A stretch of DNA of 64,000 nt from Verrucomicrobiaceae bacterium (GCA_027490195.1 JAIXYN010000085.1:62001-126000), one strand, 5' to 3'; counted from the stretch's first letter, positions 40,158 through 49,243 are shown. The notes: a model not told the origin generated them from the letters alone. Numbers and translations are program-made.

Positions 40158-40853
40158 TTACAGCATCCCATGCTCCTTGAAACTGAAGTAGGGCAGCGGG
40201 CGCGATTCAGCAGGAGTACCGATGATGAGATGGTCCTGGAGAAACAGCCCGGTGGCTTCGGAGGCTTCGCGGAGACGGCGGGTGATGCGGCGGTCGGCCT
40301 CACTTGGGGTCGGATCGCCTGAAGGGTGGTTGTGGACGAGGATGAAGGCGTAGGCGTTGTGGATGAGCACCTTCCGCAGCAGATCGCGCGGATGAGCGAC
40401 GCATTCGTTCAGGCTGCCTTTGAATGCTTCTTCACTGCGCATGACAGCCAGCTTGGTGTTGAGCAGAATGATGCGGACGGATTCACTGCCGAGGGCCTGC
40501 ATCTCGGAACCGATGTACTCGTAAATTCGCTGTGGACGGTCGAGGATGACCTCGGCGTGCGAGGGCTCCTGCGCGGAGCGGCGGCCAAGCTCGAAAGCCG
40601 CAGCGAGCAGGGCGGTCTTTGCTGGCCCAAGGGCTTTGATCTTTCTCAGAACGGCAGGCTCAAGGCGGGAGAGGTCGCGCAGGGATTTGTAATCACGCAG
40701 TATGCGCTGGCCGATCTGCAGGGCGTTTTCACCTTTGGTGCCGGTGTTGATGAAAAGGGCGAGGAGTTCCGCATCCGAGAGGGCCTGAGGGCCGAGGCGG
40801 AGCAGACGCTCACGCGGACGGTCGTTTTCCGGGATGTCGTGGATGCGGCTCAT
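40158..40853 (-). CDS. radC: RadC-family JAB/MPN protein
   Basis: The 231-residue protein has a helix-hairpin-helix-like N-terminus (LGPQALSDAELLALFINTGTKG) and the JAB/MPN metal site with HNHPSGD at about 174-180, ILLNTKLAV, and the following RITRRLREASEATGL. RadC proteins are associated with DNA recombination or competence, though the original radC phenotype in E. coli was mapped elsewhere. It lies 36 bp after the polyprenyl synthase gene, so the two may share a transcript, but they are not functionally related. Confidence 0.92.
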   Translation of the reverse strand: MSRIHDIPENDRPRERLLRLGPQALSDAELLALFINTGTKGENALQIGQRILRDYKSLRDLSRLEPAVLRKIKALGPAKTALLAAAFELGRRSAQEPSHAEVILDRPQRIYEYIGSEMQALGSESVRIILLNTKLAVMRSEEAFKGSLNECVAHPRDLLRKVLIHNAYAFILVHNHPSGDPTPSEADRRITRRLREASEATGLFLQDHLIIGTPAESRPLPYFSFKEHGML

Positions 40854-40889
40854 GAATCGGTGCGCATTTCACACGATTTAAGAGGTAGA

Positions 40890-41900
40890 TCAATGAATTG
40901 CGCGGCACTGATCCAGCAAGCTGTGAAGATAGCCGACAATGTCTTCGAGGGCCTGCTTGTGCAGCGAGGCATTGAGACAGACCAAATCGGCACGGGCTTC
41001 GAGGAGCATGTTTTGCGCGAATTTGACCGCGCGATCGACAGCCCCTTCGTAGTCGGCAATGCCGGCGAGAATGGTGGTGTCCATGGGCTCGCCTTTGAGC
41101 AGCATGCGGTTGAGCTTTTGCTTCTGCGCATCGGTGGCTCCTTCGAGAAGATACAAGATGGGTAGCGTGAGTTTGCCACGGGCGAGATCGGTACGAAGCG
41201 TTTTTCCGACGGTTTTTTCGTCCCCAACGATGTCGAGACAGTCGTCGTAGATCTGGTAAGCGGTGCCGAGCTTGAGTCCGTAGTCTTTCAATGCCGCCTG
41301 AACGGAGTCGGGCTGCTGGTTGAGACGGGCTCCGAGTTCACTGGCGGCGGCAAAGAGCGCGGCAGTCTTCATCTCGATCATCTTGAGATAATCGGTGACG
41401 GAAAGATTGAAATCAAAGCGGCGCTGAGTTTGCAGAATTTCGCCGGTGCAGACATCACGCGAGGCACGAGCGATGGTGCGGCAGACATGCGTGTCTTCAA
41501 ACTCTGTGGCGAGTTCAAGCGCATAGGCAAAGAGGCTGTCCCCCAGCAGGACGCTGAGACTGCTGCCCCATTTGGCGACGGCGGTCGGCTGGGCGCGGCG
41601 AATGTCCGCACCGTCCATGATGTCGTCATGAACTAAGGAAGCGATGTGGACGAGTTCGAGAATGACGGAAAGGCGAGTGTGCCCTTCGTGCGTGCCACCT
41701 GTGGCACCGCCTGCGAGAACAGCCAAAGCAGGGCGAATGCGTTTCCCGGAAGTTTTGCAGACGTAACTCACGTAACCCTCGACACCGGGATCAAACGCAC
41801 GCGCTTGTTCGAGAATGGCCGTTTCCACGCGTTCCAAGTCGGCCCGCACAAGATGAAACGGAAAGACAGGGTTGCTGGCGTTGAGGACTGGGGCTGACAT
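40890..41900 (-). CDS. Polyprenyl (octaprenyl-like) diphosphate synthase
   Basis: The protein is 336 residues. The two Asp-rich motifs of trans-prenyltransferases are DDIMDG and DDCLDIVGDEKTVGK. The SGKRIRPALAVLAGG region and GEILQTQRRFDFNLS support a long-chain enzyme. It extends isopentenyl units onto allylic diphosphate to make the quinone side chain or undecaprenyl-like lipid. It fits the MEP pathway start at dxs (30176). Chain length is not predictable from this sequence. The gene is the second after the amidase, 97 bp downstream. Confidence 0.92.
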   Translation of the reverse strand: MSAPVLNASNPVFPFHLVRADLERVETAILEQARAFDPGVEGYVSYVCKTSGKRIRPALAVLAGGATGGTHEGHTRLSVILELVHIASLVHDDIMDGADIRRAQPTAVAKWGSSLSVLLGDSLFAYALELATEFEDTHVCRTIARASRDVCTGEILQTQRRFDFNLSVTDYLKMIEMKTAALFAAASELGARLNQQPDSVQAALKDYGLKLGTAYQIYDDCLDIVGDEKTVGKTLRTDLARGKLTLPILYLLEGATDAQKQKLNRMLLKGEPMDTTILAGIADYEGAVDRAVKFAQNMLLEARADLVCLNASLHKQALEDIVGYLHSLLDQCRAIH

Positions 41901-41997
41901 GGAACTGTGTTATTCCATCCACCACGGCAGGGGCTTCGTCAAATGCCACGCAGAGGCCGCGCAAAAGCGAACTTTCAAAAGAAATGAAAGCCGAGCC

Positions 41998-42618
41998 TCA
42001 TTCCTTTCGCCTGACGGCCAAAAGACCGCTGACAATCGCATCGGCAAGCTTCTGGCGGTGCACGGGATCCGTGCAGCGCAGGGCCTCGCGCTTGTTGCTG
42101 AGATAGCCGCATTCAACGAGCGCGGCAGGCATCTGGGTTTCGCGCAGCACCTTGTAATTGCCGTAAAAAATGCCGCGAATACCGCCGGCGACCTTGCTTT
42201 TGAGCGAACGGCTGATGGCTGAAGCGAGCCATTTGCCGCGCGAGCTGCGGTAATACACCTCCCCACCGGAGATGATGGTTTTGCGGCTGCCATTGAAATG
42301 AATGCTGACAAAGACTGATGAGGGCACGCGATTGGCAATGCGCGCCCGCTGTTCGAGTTCCACAAAGGTGTCAGTACGCCGTGTCATGACGGTTCTAAGC
42401 CCCCTTGATCTAAGCGCTGTCTCGACGCGCTTCGCGACATCAAGGCAGAGCTTTTTTTCGACCAACCCATTCCAGACGGAGCCGCCATCCTTACCGCCGT
42501 GACCCGCATCAATCACCACTGTGGAAAAACGCACCGTCTCCGCCGCCACCAAAGCCGTCTCACCGCCCACGATCAGCGCCAGACACCAAGCCGCGATGCG
42601 TGAGGATAGATGGCACAC
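41998..42618 (-). CDS. N-acetylmuramoyl-L-alanine amidase (Amidase_3)
   Basis: The 206-residue protein has a signal peptide (about 1-25). The zinc-amidase motifs are VVIDAGHGGKDGG (first His), LVEKKLCLDVAKR (Glu), SIHFNG (His) and LVECGYLSN (catalytic Glu). It cleaves peptide from peptidoglycan glycan strands, for cell separation. The LysM lipoprotein gene ends 5 bp upstream, so the two are co-transcribed and likely act on the wall together, similar to AmiC with an activator. Confidence 0.94.
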   Translation of the reverse strand: MCHLSSRIAAWCLALIVGGETALVAAETVRFSTVVIDAGHGGKDGGSVWNGLVEKKLCLDVAKRVETALRSRGLRTVMTRRTDTFVELEQRARIANRVPSSVFVSIHFNGSRKTIISGGEVYYRSSRGKWLASAISRSLKSKVAGGIRGIFYGNYKVLRETQMPAALVECGYLSNKREALRCTDPVHRQKLADAIVSGLLAVRRKE

Positions 42619-42623
42619 GATTA

Positions 42624-43100
42624 CTAGGGGATTTTGAGCGTTTTGCCCGCACGAATATTGTCGGAAGACAGCCCGTTTGCAGCCTTTAGTTTCGCCACCG
42701 TCGTGCCGTTCCTGCGCGCGATGGAGCCTAGGTTGTCACCGCTTTTGATGGTGTAAGAACCGCCTTTGCGGGAGCTTTTGCTGCCGGACTTGGAGGAAGT
42801 TTTTTTCTTGGAGGAACTGCGGGAGGACGACCCGCCATGGGAAGAGCGCCAGGAAGAGTAGTCCATGCCAGCACCCTGCCCGCCCTCGGCAGCCCAGTCA
42901 CTTTTGTAATCACCGTTATCCGCAAAAGGATAATCTGCATGCCCCATCGTGTGCGCAGGAGTGGTTGGCGACCCATGCAGATTGATGACCGGCAGATCTT
43001 TGGGAAGCCCCTTGATGTGTGAAGAATTTTCACACGCAGCCAGCAATAGCAGCGGTAAGACGCAACAAACTTTGAGCAGTGATGGCGTAAAATGGTTCAT
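42624..43100 (-). CDS. LysM-domain lipoprotein
   Basis: The 158-residue protein has a lipoprotein signal (VLPLLLLAACENS, acceptor Cys23) and a long flexible Ser/Lys-rich linker (SSRSSSKKKTSSKSG). A C-terminal LysM domain at about 113-158 binds peptidoglycan (YTIKSGDNLGSIARRNG, LKAANGLSSDNIRAG). It starts the operon with the amidase. It may hold or activate the amidase at the wall. Confidence 0.92.
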   Translation of the reverse strand: MNHFTPSLLKVCCVLPLLLLAACENSSHIKGLPKDLPVINLHGSPTTPAHTMGHADYPFADNGDYKSDWAAEGGQGAGMDYSSWRSSHGGSSSRSSSKKKTSSKSGSKSSRKGGSYTIKSGDNLGSIARRNGTTVAKLKAANGLSSDNIRAGKTLKIP

Positions 43101-43139
43101 GCGAGAGTATGCGTCACTTTCGCCTGTTTCGTGCAGGAA

Positions 43140-43547
43140 TCAATTCGCCGCATGAAAACGACTGATGCGCTGTTTGACCCGAGGGATGCCATTTTTATCC
43201 TTCACGAAAACAATGGTGCGCTCATGATAATACCCTGCCCCGCTGGCGGGAAGGCTGTAACGCCAGTTGGCAACGTCCGCACTCGGGTCATTGCCCTCCA
43301 TGGGGTTTCTGATCGTGCTATAGACAGTTCTGCCATCCATGCCGGGTCTCACGAGCGAGAAATTTCTTTCCGAAAAACCCATGGAATAGCGCGTGCCAGT
43401 GGAGCCGAAATGGAACACCGCATTGATGGAGTCAGGAACGGAATAGCCGTATTTGACGGTGCAAAAAACAACCATCAACGCCGGAATAAGAATGATCACG
43501 GCCGGGGTGAAGAAATACCAGTTCTTTTTGACGAATGCAGAATTCAT
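43140..43547 (-). CDS. Small membrane protein, BamE/OmlA-like hint
   Basis: I chose Met21 of the long frame (43547), giving MNSAFVKKNWYFFTPAVIILIPALMVVF, a clear N-terminal anchor at about 9-28. The body has GTRYSMGFSERNFSLVRPGMDGRTVYSTI, which recalls BamE/OmlA-type domains with an FxxVxxGMxxxxV segment, and ends RTIVFVKDKNGIPRVKQR. The resemblance is weak and the function unknown. It is on the same strand as the LysM gene and 39 bp upstream. Confidence 0.55.
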   Translation of the reverse strand: MNSAFVKKNWYFFTPAVIILIPALMVVFCTVKYGYSVPDSINAVFHFGSTGTRYSMGFSERNFSLVRPGMDGRTVYSTIRNPMEGNDPSADVANWRYSLPASGAGYYHERTIVFVKDKNGIPRVKQRISRFHAAN

Positions 43548-43725
43548 GAAGCCTGCATGCTGGTGGAAACGGTGGCGGCAGGCAAGGTAAAACACGCGGC
43601 AATTCAAGTCTGCTCTTTGGCCAGCCTGCGGCAGAAAACTTTTAAGCCCGCACTCAGGCTTTCAAGAGCCACCGACCATTTCAGTTGCCGACGACTGGTG
43701 AGTCCGAGCACGATGCTAAAACCTG

Positions 43726-44151
43726 TTACAGTCGCTGGTCTCCAGGTGTGGAGATCGTTGCGGTGGTCGTGTACATCAGCTGACCGTCTTGCACCCGAAG
43801 GTATTTTGCAGCCCCTTGAATGTCTTCATCGCTGAGACCTGGAACCACAAAGACGCGGCCACGCATCGCACCACGCACAGACATGCCGCCGCGTACGATG
43901 GCACGCACGGTATCGATAACGCTCTCGTTTTGCACAAAATTCAGCTCTGCCGCCTGTGCCATCATGCAAGTCGAGCACAATTCCTGAGCATTGCGGCGAT
44001 CACGCGCAGCATAGGCCGCATCATTCTGGCCAAGCATCGGCACCACCATTCCAACCATCACTCCAATAATAGCAACAAACATCAAGACCTCAAAAAGGCT
44101 GAACGCAGAGGATGCTAGGCGCTGTTTTGAAATGTGAACGATATTTTTCAT
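43726..44151 (-). CDS. Type IV pilin-like / pseudopilin protein
   Basis: The frame from ATG 44151 gives MKNIVHISKQRLASSAFSLFEVL, with a prepilin cleavage site (Ala before Phe) and a Glu at position 5 after it, followed by a hydrophobic helix MFVAIIGVMVGMVVPML. The C-terminal domain is short, with helical NAQELCSTCMMAQAAELNF and GAAKYLRVQDGQL. This is the class of type II secretion or type IV pseudopilins, probably assembled by machinery elsewhere. No pilin peptidase or assembly gene is visible here. Confidence 0.82.
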   Translation of the reverse strand: MKNIVHISKQRLASSAFSLFEVLMFVAIIGVMVGMVVPMLGQNDAAYAARDRRNAQELCSTCMMAQAAELNFVQNESVIDTVRAIVRGGMSVRGAMRGRVFVVPGLSDEDIQGAAKYLRVQDGQLMYTTTATISTPGDQRL

Positions 44152-44298
44152 GGCTGTTTGTATCAGTGATGGTAATTTGTGATAATTATTGCAGGGATGC
44201 AACTTTAAATCGTCAAATTTTCATAAACCAATCGAAGTAGCGTCTCAAAATTGATAGTTTTGGAACGCTCTGATACTCATTTTATTCCACATCGAGGA

Positions 44299-45033
44299 TC
44301 ACTGCCTGCCAAACCAGGCCAAAAACTCGCGATTGCCTTCCGTGCCTTGAATGGAGGACTCAATCACCCCCCGCCATTCCAGTTCTGGCTGCGAGCGCAC
44401 GAATTCTTCAATTCGTGTACAGGCTTTGGCATGCAACTCCGGTTCACGGACAATGCCACCCTTGCCAATTTCTTCTCGTGAAAGCTCAAACTGAGGCTTG
44501 ATCAAAACCAAGGCCTGACCACCCGCCCGGAGCGCCTGCAGCACCGCAGGAAGAACCAAGGTCAGAGAAATGAAGGAGAGATCAGCCACTAGAATGTCCA
44601 CCTCCTGGCCAATATCTTCCCGGCGCATGTGGCGGAGGTTGAACTGCTCCCGTGAAACCACCCGTGGATCACTGCGCAGTTTCCAGGCGAGTTGATTGGT
44701 GCCGACATCGAAGGCGAAGACTTTCACAGCACCGCGTTGCAGCAGGCAATCGGTGAATCCACCGGTGGAAGCCCCCACATCGAGCGCAGTCAAACCCGTC
44801 ACATCAATGCCGAAATGAACCAGCGCACCTTCGAGCTTCAAACCGCCACGGCTGACGAATTTGGGACGCTCCCGGACGACGATCTGCTGGAGCTCAGCCA
44901 CCAACCAGCCCGGCTGGGTGATGCGCTTTCCCATGACACTGACCTCACCAGCCATGATCAGCCGTTTGGCCTGTTCACGTGAAGGCACAATACCGAGCTT
45001 CAGCAAGGCGAGATCAAGACGTTCGCGGGGCAT
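44299..45033 (-). CDS. TlyA-family S4-domain RNA methyltransferase
   Basis: The 244-residue protein begins with an S4 RNA-binding domain (RERLDLALLKLGIVPSREQAKRLIMAGEV). A FtsJ-like methyltransferase follows, with SAM motif LDVGASTGGFTDCLL and catalytic-type Lys/Asp/Lys in KFVSRGGLKL, VADLSFISL and LIKPQFEL. TlyA methylates ribosomal RNA at 2'-O-cytidine, and some members act as hemolysins. The gene lies 12 bp after the next gene upstream (45046-45615) on the same strand. Confidence 0.92.
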   Translation of the reverse strand: MPRERLDLALLKLGIVPSREQAKRLIMAGEVSVMGKRITQPGWLVAELQQIVVRERPKFVSRGGLKLEGALVHFGIDVTGLTALDVGASTGGFTDCLLQRGAVKVFAFDVGTNQLAWKLRSDPRVVSREQFNLRHMRREDIGQEVDILVADLSFISLTLVLPAVLQALRAGGQALVLIKPQFELSREEIGKGGIVREPELHAKACTRIEEFVRSQPELEWRGVIESSIQGTEGNREFLAWFGRQ

Positions 45034-45045
45034 CTAGGATGATCG

Positions 45046-45615
45046 TTATTTCCTTGAACCGTAAATCAGTTCGTCACCAGCTTCAATGCGCACCCCTGGC
45101 AGTATGAAGGAGGTATCGATATCTACCACAGCTTCTGCTGCTTCAATGGTTTCCCCAACGGTCACGCGGCCAACCAGTCCATTGCCCCGTCTCACATCAA
45201 ACTTCATCCCAGCGGCCAGTTGTTTGTCTTTTCCGGCACTGATTACGGCAAAGCCCTGATCATTGTGAACTTCAATCACCTTGGCGAAGGCTGGCATGCC
45301 CAGAAGCTGCTTTTGCTGATCTGTCAGAGGAGCGGCAGCCGCTGCCGGTGAAGCAAAGGTGGCCGGGGTTCCTGGCATCAGGTCACTTCCGGCCAGAGCC
45401 GGCAATTTGGTAGCCTGCACTTCCGGCGGCGGTGGCAAATAGGTCACCGTGTCAGGCTTTGAGGGCATGGCCATCTCATGGGCTGCCTGCTGCCTGCGCA
45501 CCAGTTCGAGTTCCTTACGAGCTCCTTTGGCCTCCTCCTGCGCCTCCCAGGCCAGATAGCCGGTGATGGCGAGCAGAATGATCGTTAGAGCCAGGGCATA
45601 ATGGGAAAGACGCAT
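45046..45615 (-). CDS. Membrane-anchored coiled-coil protein with C-terminal beta domain
   Basis: Met7 (45615) gives the most natural start (MRLSHYALALTIILLAITGYLAW), an N-terminal anchor. A coiled coil (EAQEEAKGARKELELVRRQQ) follows. A Pro/Ala linker and a C-terminal beta domain complete it (FAKVIEVHNDQGFAVISAGKDKQL, VGRVTVGETIEAAEAVVDI, LPGVRIEAGDELIYGSR), resembling periplasmic beta-sheet domains as in FlgT C-terminal regions. There is no named family match I trust. It is 12 bp upstream of tlyA-like and 47 bp downstream of the 45663 gene. Function unknown. Confidence 0.6.
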   Translation of the reverse strand: MRLSHYALALTIILLAITGYLAWEAQEEAKGARKELELVRRQQAAHEMAMPSKPDTVTYLPPPPEVQATKLPALAGSDLMPGTPATFASPAAAAAPLTDQQKQLLGMPAFAKVIEVHNDQGFAVISAGKDKQLAAGMKFDVRRGNGLVGRVTVGETIEAAEAVVDIDTSFILPGVRIEAGDELIYGSRK

Positions 45616-45662
45616 GCTGTATGCTAGACGCAAGCTCAGCGCGGATCAACCCTCTCTCAACT

Positions 45663-46682
45663 TCAGCGTAGCAGTCCAAGCAATTCACGCATGCGCAGCT
45701 CAATGTTAAGCAGACAGGCCTGCACCCCAGCCAGCCATTCCATATCAGCACCTTGGGGATGCTGCTGCACCAGCTTGTCTGTCGCGTTCAAGGCCGCCGC
45801 AAACAGAGGCAGACTTTGTTCAAGATCGATCACCAAAAACTGCCACTGGTCTTTTTCTGCCTGGGCGAACTGACGCAGCACATGGATAAGATGCGCAGCC
45901 AGATCAGCCACCGTGGACAGCAGACGCAAGACCGCCGGGCGGGTGCGCACCTCATCGTTGAAGACGAGCAAGCTTTGGAAGCGACGCAGCTCCTTGGCCA
46001 GCGCCGCAGAACGCGCCACGGGATTTAGATCGGTGTTACCCTTTGCTTTGGCGGGAGGCTGACGGGGGGGCTCGAGGGTGGGATCACCCTTGATTGAGGC
46101 GAATGGATCGCTGCCTGGTTTGGCGGGCTGAAATGGGTCGTCAAAGCCGGGACTGTGCAAAGCATCGGCGGATTTTGAATTGCGGCTGGCCCCAAGCAGG
46201 AAGTGCTTCCGTCTGGCGCGATTCTGTCGCAGCAAGGCAGCCTCTTCCTCCTTCGTCAACTGCCAGCGTGGTGAAGAGACACGCATCTGCAAATGCCAAG
46301 ACTGTATCAGTATGCGCTGGTGATCCTGATTGAACCACTCAAAGAACAGAAGATTTTTCAGCCCGGGCGGCTCAGGCAAGGTACAGACCATGCCAGACTG
46401 TGATCTTCGGCGCGGAAGTTTCAGCACACGAGAGGAAGCTGTCATCAAACCGCTGTATCCATGCTGCATGGCCGAGATGGCTTCCACATGGTCTTCATTG
46501 GCATTTGGAAGCGGATTGTGAAAGTCCACCCGGCAGCCAGCAATGTCGCGCAGAAAATTACCCACCAATTCAACTCGCACAGGCTGATTCTGACCGGCGA
46601 GGTGAAACAAACCTGTAACCAAGCCGGGTACTTCATTGGAAAGGTACCCGCCAAGGATGGACGATTCTAGGCAAATAATCAT
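45663..46682 (-). CDS. Unknown protein, paralogue 2 of an AGC/FxNP family
   Basis: This 339-residue protein has an N-terminal part (VTGLFHLAGQNQPVRVELVG, DIAGCRVDFHNPLP) aligned to that of 38123-39304 over about 80 residues with the same Gly, Pro, AGC and FxNP landmarks. The middle is low-complexity (PFQPAKPGSDPFASIKGD), and the C-terminal helices are similar in style (LRRFQSLLVF, LLSTVADLAAHLIHVL). The two are diverged paralogues. It starts the run that continues with 45046 and tlyA-like. Function unknown. Confidence 0.7.
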   Translation of the reverse strand: MIICLESSILGGYLSNEVPGLVTGLFHLAGQNQPVRVELVGNFLRDIAGCRVDFHNPLPNANEDHVEAISAMQHGYSGLMTASSRVLKLPRRRSQSGMVCTLPEPPGLKNLLFFEWFNQDHQRILIQSWHLQMRVSSPRWQLTKEEEAALLRQNRARRKHFLLGASRNSKSADALHSPGFDDPFQPAKPGSDPFASIKGDPTLEPPRQPPAKAKGNTDLNPVARSAALAKELRRFQSLLVFNDEVRTRPAVLRLLSTVADLAAHLIHVLRQFAQAEKDQWQFLVIDLEQSLPLFAAALNATDKLVQQHPQGADMEWLAGVQACLLNIELRMRELLGLLR

Positions 46683-46871
46683 TAATTGTCATATAAACTA
46701 GAGGCCGGAGGTGGGTGTCGCAAGCGGACATGCCTTCAATGAAGCAAAAATTACCCCTGGAGGGCCCAGCCCTATTTATTGTGGAACTGTGGCAAGATTG
46801 CTGCTTGTTCCACAACTCATGCGCTGTTACGACCCAGTCCCCAAAACCTACACCCCAATAAAAACATACCC

Positions 46872-47129
46872 ATGAAAGACCTCGTCTACCTCAGCCGCTC
46901 CTACGTTGAATTTGGCCCCTTCGCCAAAAAAGAAATCCTCGATTTCCAAAAGCGTGGCCTCCTCACTGCAACCGATTATCTTCGTGATGAAGGCAGTGAT
47001 AGCTGGGTTCATTATCAGGAATGGTTGACCGTCGTCCCGATGCCAGCGCCAAAACTGGTTAAGAAGACTGCCGACAAGGCTCCTGCGGCCAAGGTGCCTG
47101 CTGCAAAGAAATCCAAGAAAGCCGCGTAG
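46872..47129 (+). CDS. Small GYF_2-like protein with Lys/Ala-rich tail
   Basis: The ATG at 46872 gives 85 residues. Residues 1-53 have YLSRSYVEFGPFAKKEILDF and DEGSDSWVHYQEWL, which resembles the GYF_2 (DUF4339) fold used for protein interaction. The last 25 residues alternate Lys, Ala and Pro (KKTADKAPAAKVPAAKKSKK), similar in style to the low-complexity inserts elsewhere in the window. The gene is monocistronic with a terminator after it (47176-47209). Partner unknown. Confidence 0.65.
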   Translation: MKDLVYLSRSYVEFGPFAKKEILDFQKRGLLTATDYLRDEGSDSWVHYQEWLTVVPMPAPKLVKKTADKAPAAKVPAAKKSKKAA

Positions 47130-47175
47130 TGCGAATGCGAGGCCACAGCGCCTTGCATGTCTGCGATCTCTAGCT

Positions 47176-47209
47176 GATGCGCGCCCAGCCTCCGTGCTGG
47201 ACGCGCATC
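47176..47209 (+). terminator. Hairpin terminator after GYF_2-like gene
   Basis: The arms GATGCGCG...CAGC and GCTG...CGCGCATC form a 14-bp-class stem with one mismatched pair, a 6-nt loop CTCCGT and TTTGTT after. It lies 47 bp past the gene and directly before the MFS start at 47217, so it may also affect that gene's leader. Confidence 0.75.
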
Positions 47210-47216
47210 TTTGTTC

Positions 47217-48476
47217 ATGCGAATAGCCCGTGTGAACGAAGCCGATGCCATCACCTCCCGGACCTTGCGCAACGAACTGTGGCGCTCGATCCCCTCAGGG
47301 GTCATCGACACCCTGACCGCCACCTTCGGGATGCTTATCGCCGTGCGCGTGTTTCACATGAGCGATGTGGCAAAGTCCGTCTTCCTTAGCGCCACCAGTG
47401 GTGGCATGGTGGCCAGCTTGTTTGTTGTTCCACTTCTGCTGCGAGCCAAAAGCACCATCGCGCGCACAGCGGCCAAAGTGCAGTTGCTGGGCGGTGGGTG
47501 CATGGCTGTTTCGGCAGCATTTCCACACCACCCTCATCTCTACATTGGCGGCCTGAGCCTCGGCTTGTTCTGCCTGACCATGCAGATCCCTTTACTGACA
47601 CAGATTTACCGAATCAATTACCCTGCCGAAAAACGCGGCAAACTCTACGCGGTCACTGGGGTCACACGTGCGGCTGCGGCGGTATGCTTCGGCTTTGTGG
47701 GCGGCAAACTTCTCGGATGGGACATTGCGAACTACACCTGGCTGCTGTGGGCCTTTGCCGCCAGCGGCTTCATTTCAGGCTTCTGGACCTATGGCCTGCC
47801 AGTCACCGCCTGGGAAGCACCGGAAAATTCCAGCACCAGCCTCTGGAGCTCTATGCGCTGGGTGCGTGAGGATCGCGATTTCCGCACGCTGCTCATCTCC
47901 TGGATGATGATGGGCATCGGTAATCTCGCAGCAGCCTGTCTGTTCGTCGAATACCTTGCTAACCCACGGCACGGCATCAATCTGAGCGAATTCAATGTCG
48001 CCTGGATCACAGGCGTGGTGCCAGTGCTGGCCCGCGTGGTGTTTTCTTATCCATGGGGGCTGGTGTATGACCACTTCCACCTCTTCACAGTGCGTGCGGT
48101 GCTGAACGTCTTTTTTGCCGCCGGCATCCTTTGTTTCTTCCTTGGGCACAGCCTCTTCTGGTGGACCTTTGGCATGGCCTTGTGGGGTATGGCCAATGCG
48201 GGTGGCAATGTCACCTGGGCGCTCTGGGTTACCAAGCTCGCGGACAAACACGCCGTCGCCGAATACATGAGCGTGCATACCTTTCTCACTGGCGTGCGTG
48301 GCCTCATCGCCCCTTCCCTGGCTTTCGCCATGATCAAGGTCATGTCGTTTGACACCTTCGCCATCGTCTGCGGTCTTACCATTCTTTCCGCCAGTGGCTT
48401 CATCGGCGTTCGCGCCCGCAGCAATTCTGAGTCCACTGATCGTCTCCGTCCAGGTGCCCGCAAAGAACGCCTATGA
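47217..48476 (+). CDS. MFS transporter
   Basis: This is a 419-residue protein with about 10-12 hydrophobic helices. Repeated landmarks include AVTGVTRAAAAVCFGFVGGKLLG, WALWGMANAGGNVTWALWVT and GLIAPSLAFAMIKVM. The fold is that of MFS-type carriers but the classical GxxxDRxGRR loop is altered, so substrate is unpredictable. I prefer ATG 47217 over TTG 47211. It overlaps the nitrilase-family gene by 4 bp (ATGA), a coupling that suggests transport of the substrate or product of that enzyme. Confidence 0.85.
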   Translation: MRIARVNEADAITSRTLRNELWRSIPSGVIDTLTATFGMLIAVRVFHMSDVAKSVFLSATSGGMVASLFVVPLLLRAKSTIARTAAKVQLLGGGCMAVSAAFPHHPHLYIGGLSLGLFCLTMQIPLLTQIYRINYPAEKRGKLYAVTGVTRAAAAVCFGFVGGKLLGWDIANYTWLLWAFAASGFISGFWTYGLPVTAWEAPENSSTSLWSSMRWVREDRDFRTLLISWMMMGIGNLAAACLFVEYLANPRHGINLSEFNVAWITGVVPVLARVVFSYPWGLVYDHFHLFTVRAVLNVFFAAGILCFFLGHSLFWWTFGMALWGMANAGGNVTWALWVTKLADKHAVAEYMSVHTFLTGVRGLIAPSLAFAMIKVMSFDTFAIVCGLTILSASGFIGVRARSNSESTDRLRPGARKERL

Positions 48477-49243
48477 ATGTTCACCTCGTCCAAATCAATT
48501 CCGTCTGGGAAGACCGCTCTGCCAATCACGCCAAGGCGCGCCAGTTGATTGCCAGCGCCAGTCCGCAGCCCGGATCGCTCATCATCCTGCCGGAGACCTT
48601 CTCCACAGGATTTAGCATGAACCTAGCCATCACTGGTGAGCCCGAGATGGGTACAACCGAGCAGTTCCTGCGCGAACTGGCCGCACAATATCAAAGCTGC
48701 GTCATCGGAGGAGTGGTGACCTCCACCGAAGATGGTCGTGGCATGAACCAAGCACTCGCCCTCGCCCCTGACGGCAGCGTCCTTGCCCGCTACACAAAAA
48801 ATCACCCCTTCAGCCTAGGTGGCGAGGACAAGGCCCACCGCGCCGGCACCGACGTCAGCCTCTTTGAATGGCAGGGGCTGCGCATCGCACCGCTCATCTG
48901 CTACGATCTGCGGTTTCCTGAACTCGCCCGCCATGCCGTCCGCGCCGGAGCCGAGGCACTTGTCTTCATCGCCGCCTGGCCAGTGAAACGCATCCAGCAC
49001 TGGATCACGCTGCTTCAGGCACGCGCCATCGAAAACCTCGCCTATGTGATTGGCGTCAACCGTTGCGGCACTGATCCCGATTTTACCTATACGGGTCGCA
49101 GCCTCGTCGTGGATCCTCACGGTCTCATTATTGCCGATGCCGCAGAGCAGGAGCGCGTTGTCAGCGCTCGGATCGACCCAGCCGTGCTCCGAGACTGGCG
49201 CACTCAATTCCCTGCTCTCCGAGATGCAGGCATCCCGTCCTGA
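48473..49243 (+). CDS. Carbon-nitrogen hydrolase, omega-amidase-like
   Basis: The 256-residue nitrilase-fold protein has the catalytic Glu in LPETFSTGF, Lys in YTKNHPF and Cys in ICYDLRFPE, the triad of the family. The pattern ETFSTGFSM near the Glu and RFPE near the Cys is typical of omega-amidase-type members, which hydrolyse alpha-ketoglutaramate or related amides. ATG 48473 overlaps the MFS stop by 4 bp, so expression is coupled. The transporter may feed the enzyme. The gene is convergent with gmk, 1 bp apart. Confidence 0.9.
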   Translation: MNVHLVQINSVWEDRSANHAKARQLIASASPQPGSLIILPETFSTGFSMNLAITGEPEMGTTEQFLRELAAQYQSCVIGGVVTSTEDGRGMNQALALAPDGSVLARYTKNHPFSLGGEDKAHRAGTDVSLFEWQGLRIAPLICYDLRFPELARHAVRAGAEALVFIAAWPVKRIQHWITLLQARAIENLAYVIGVNRCGTDPDFTYTGRSLVVDPHGLIIADAAEQERVVSARIDPAVLRDWRTQFPALRDAGIPS

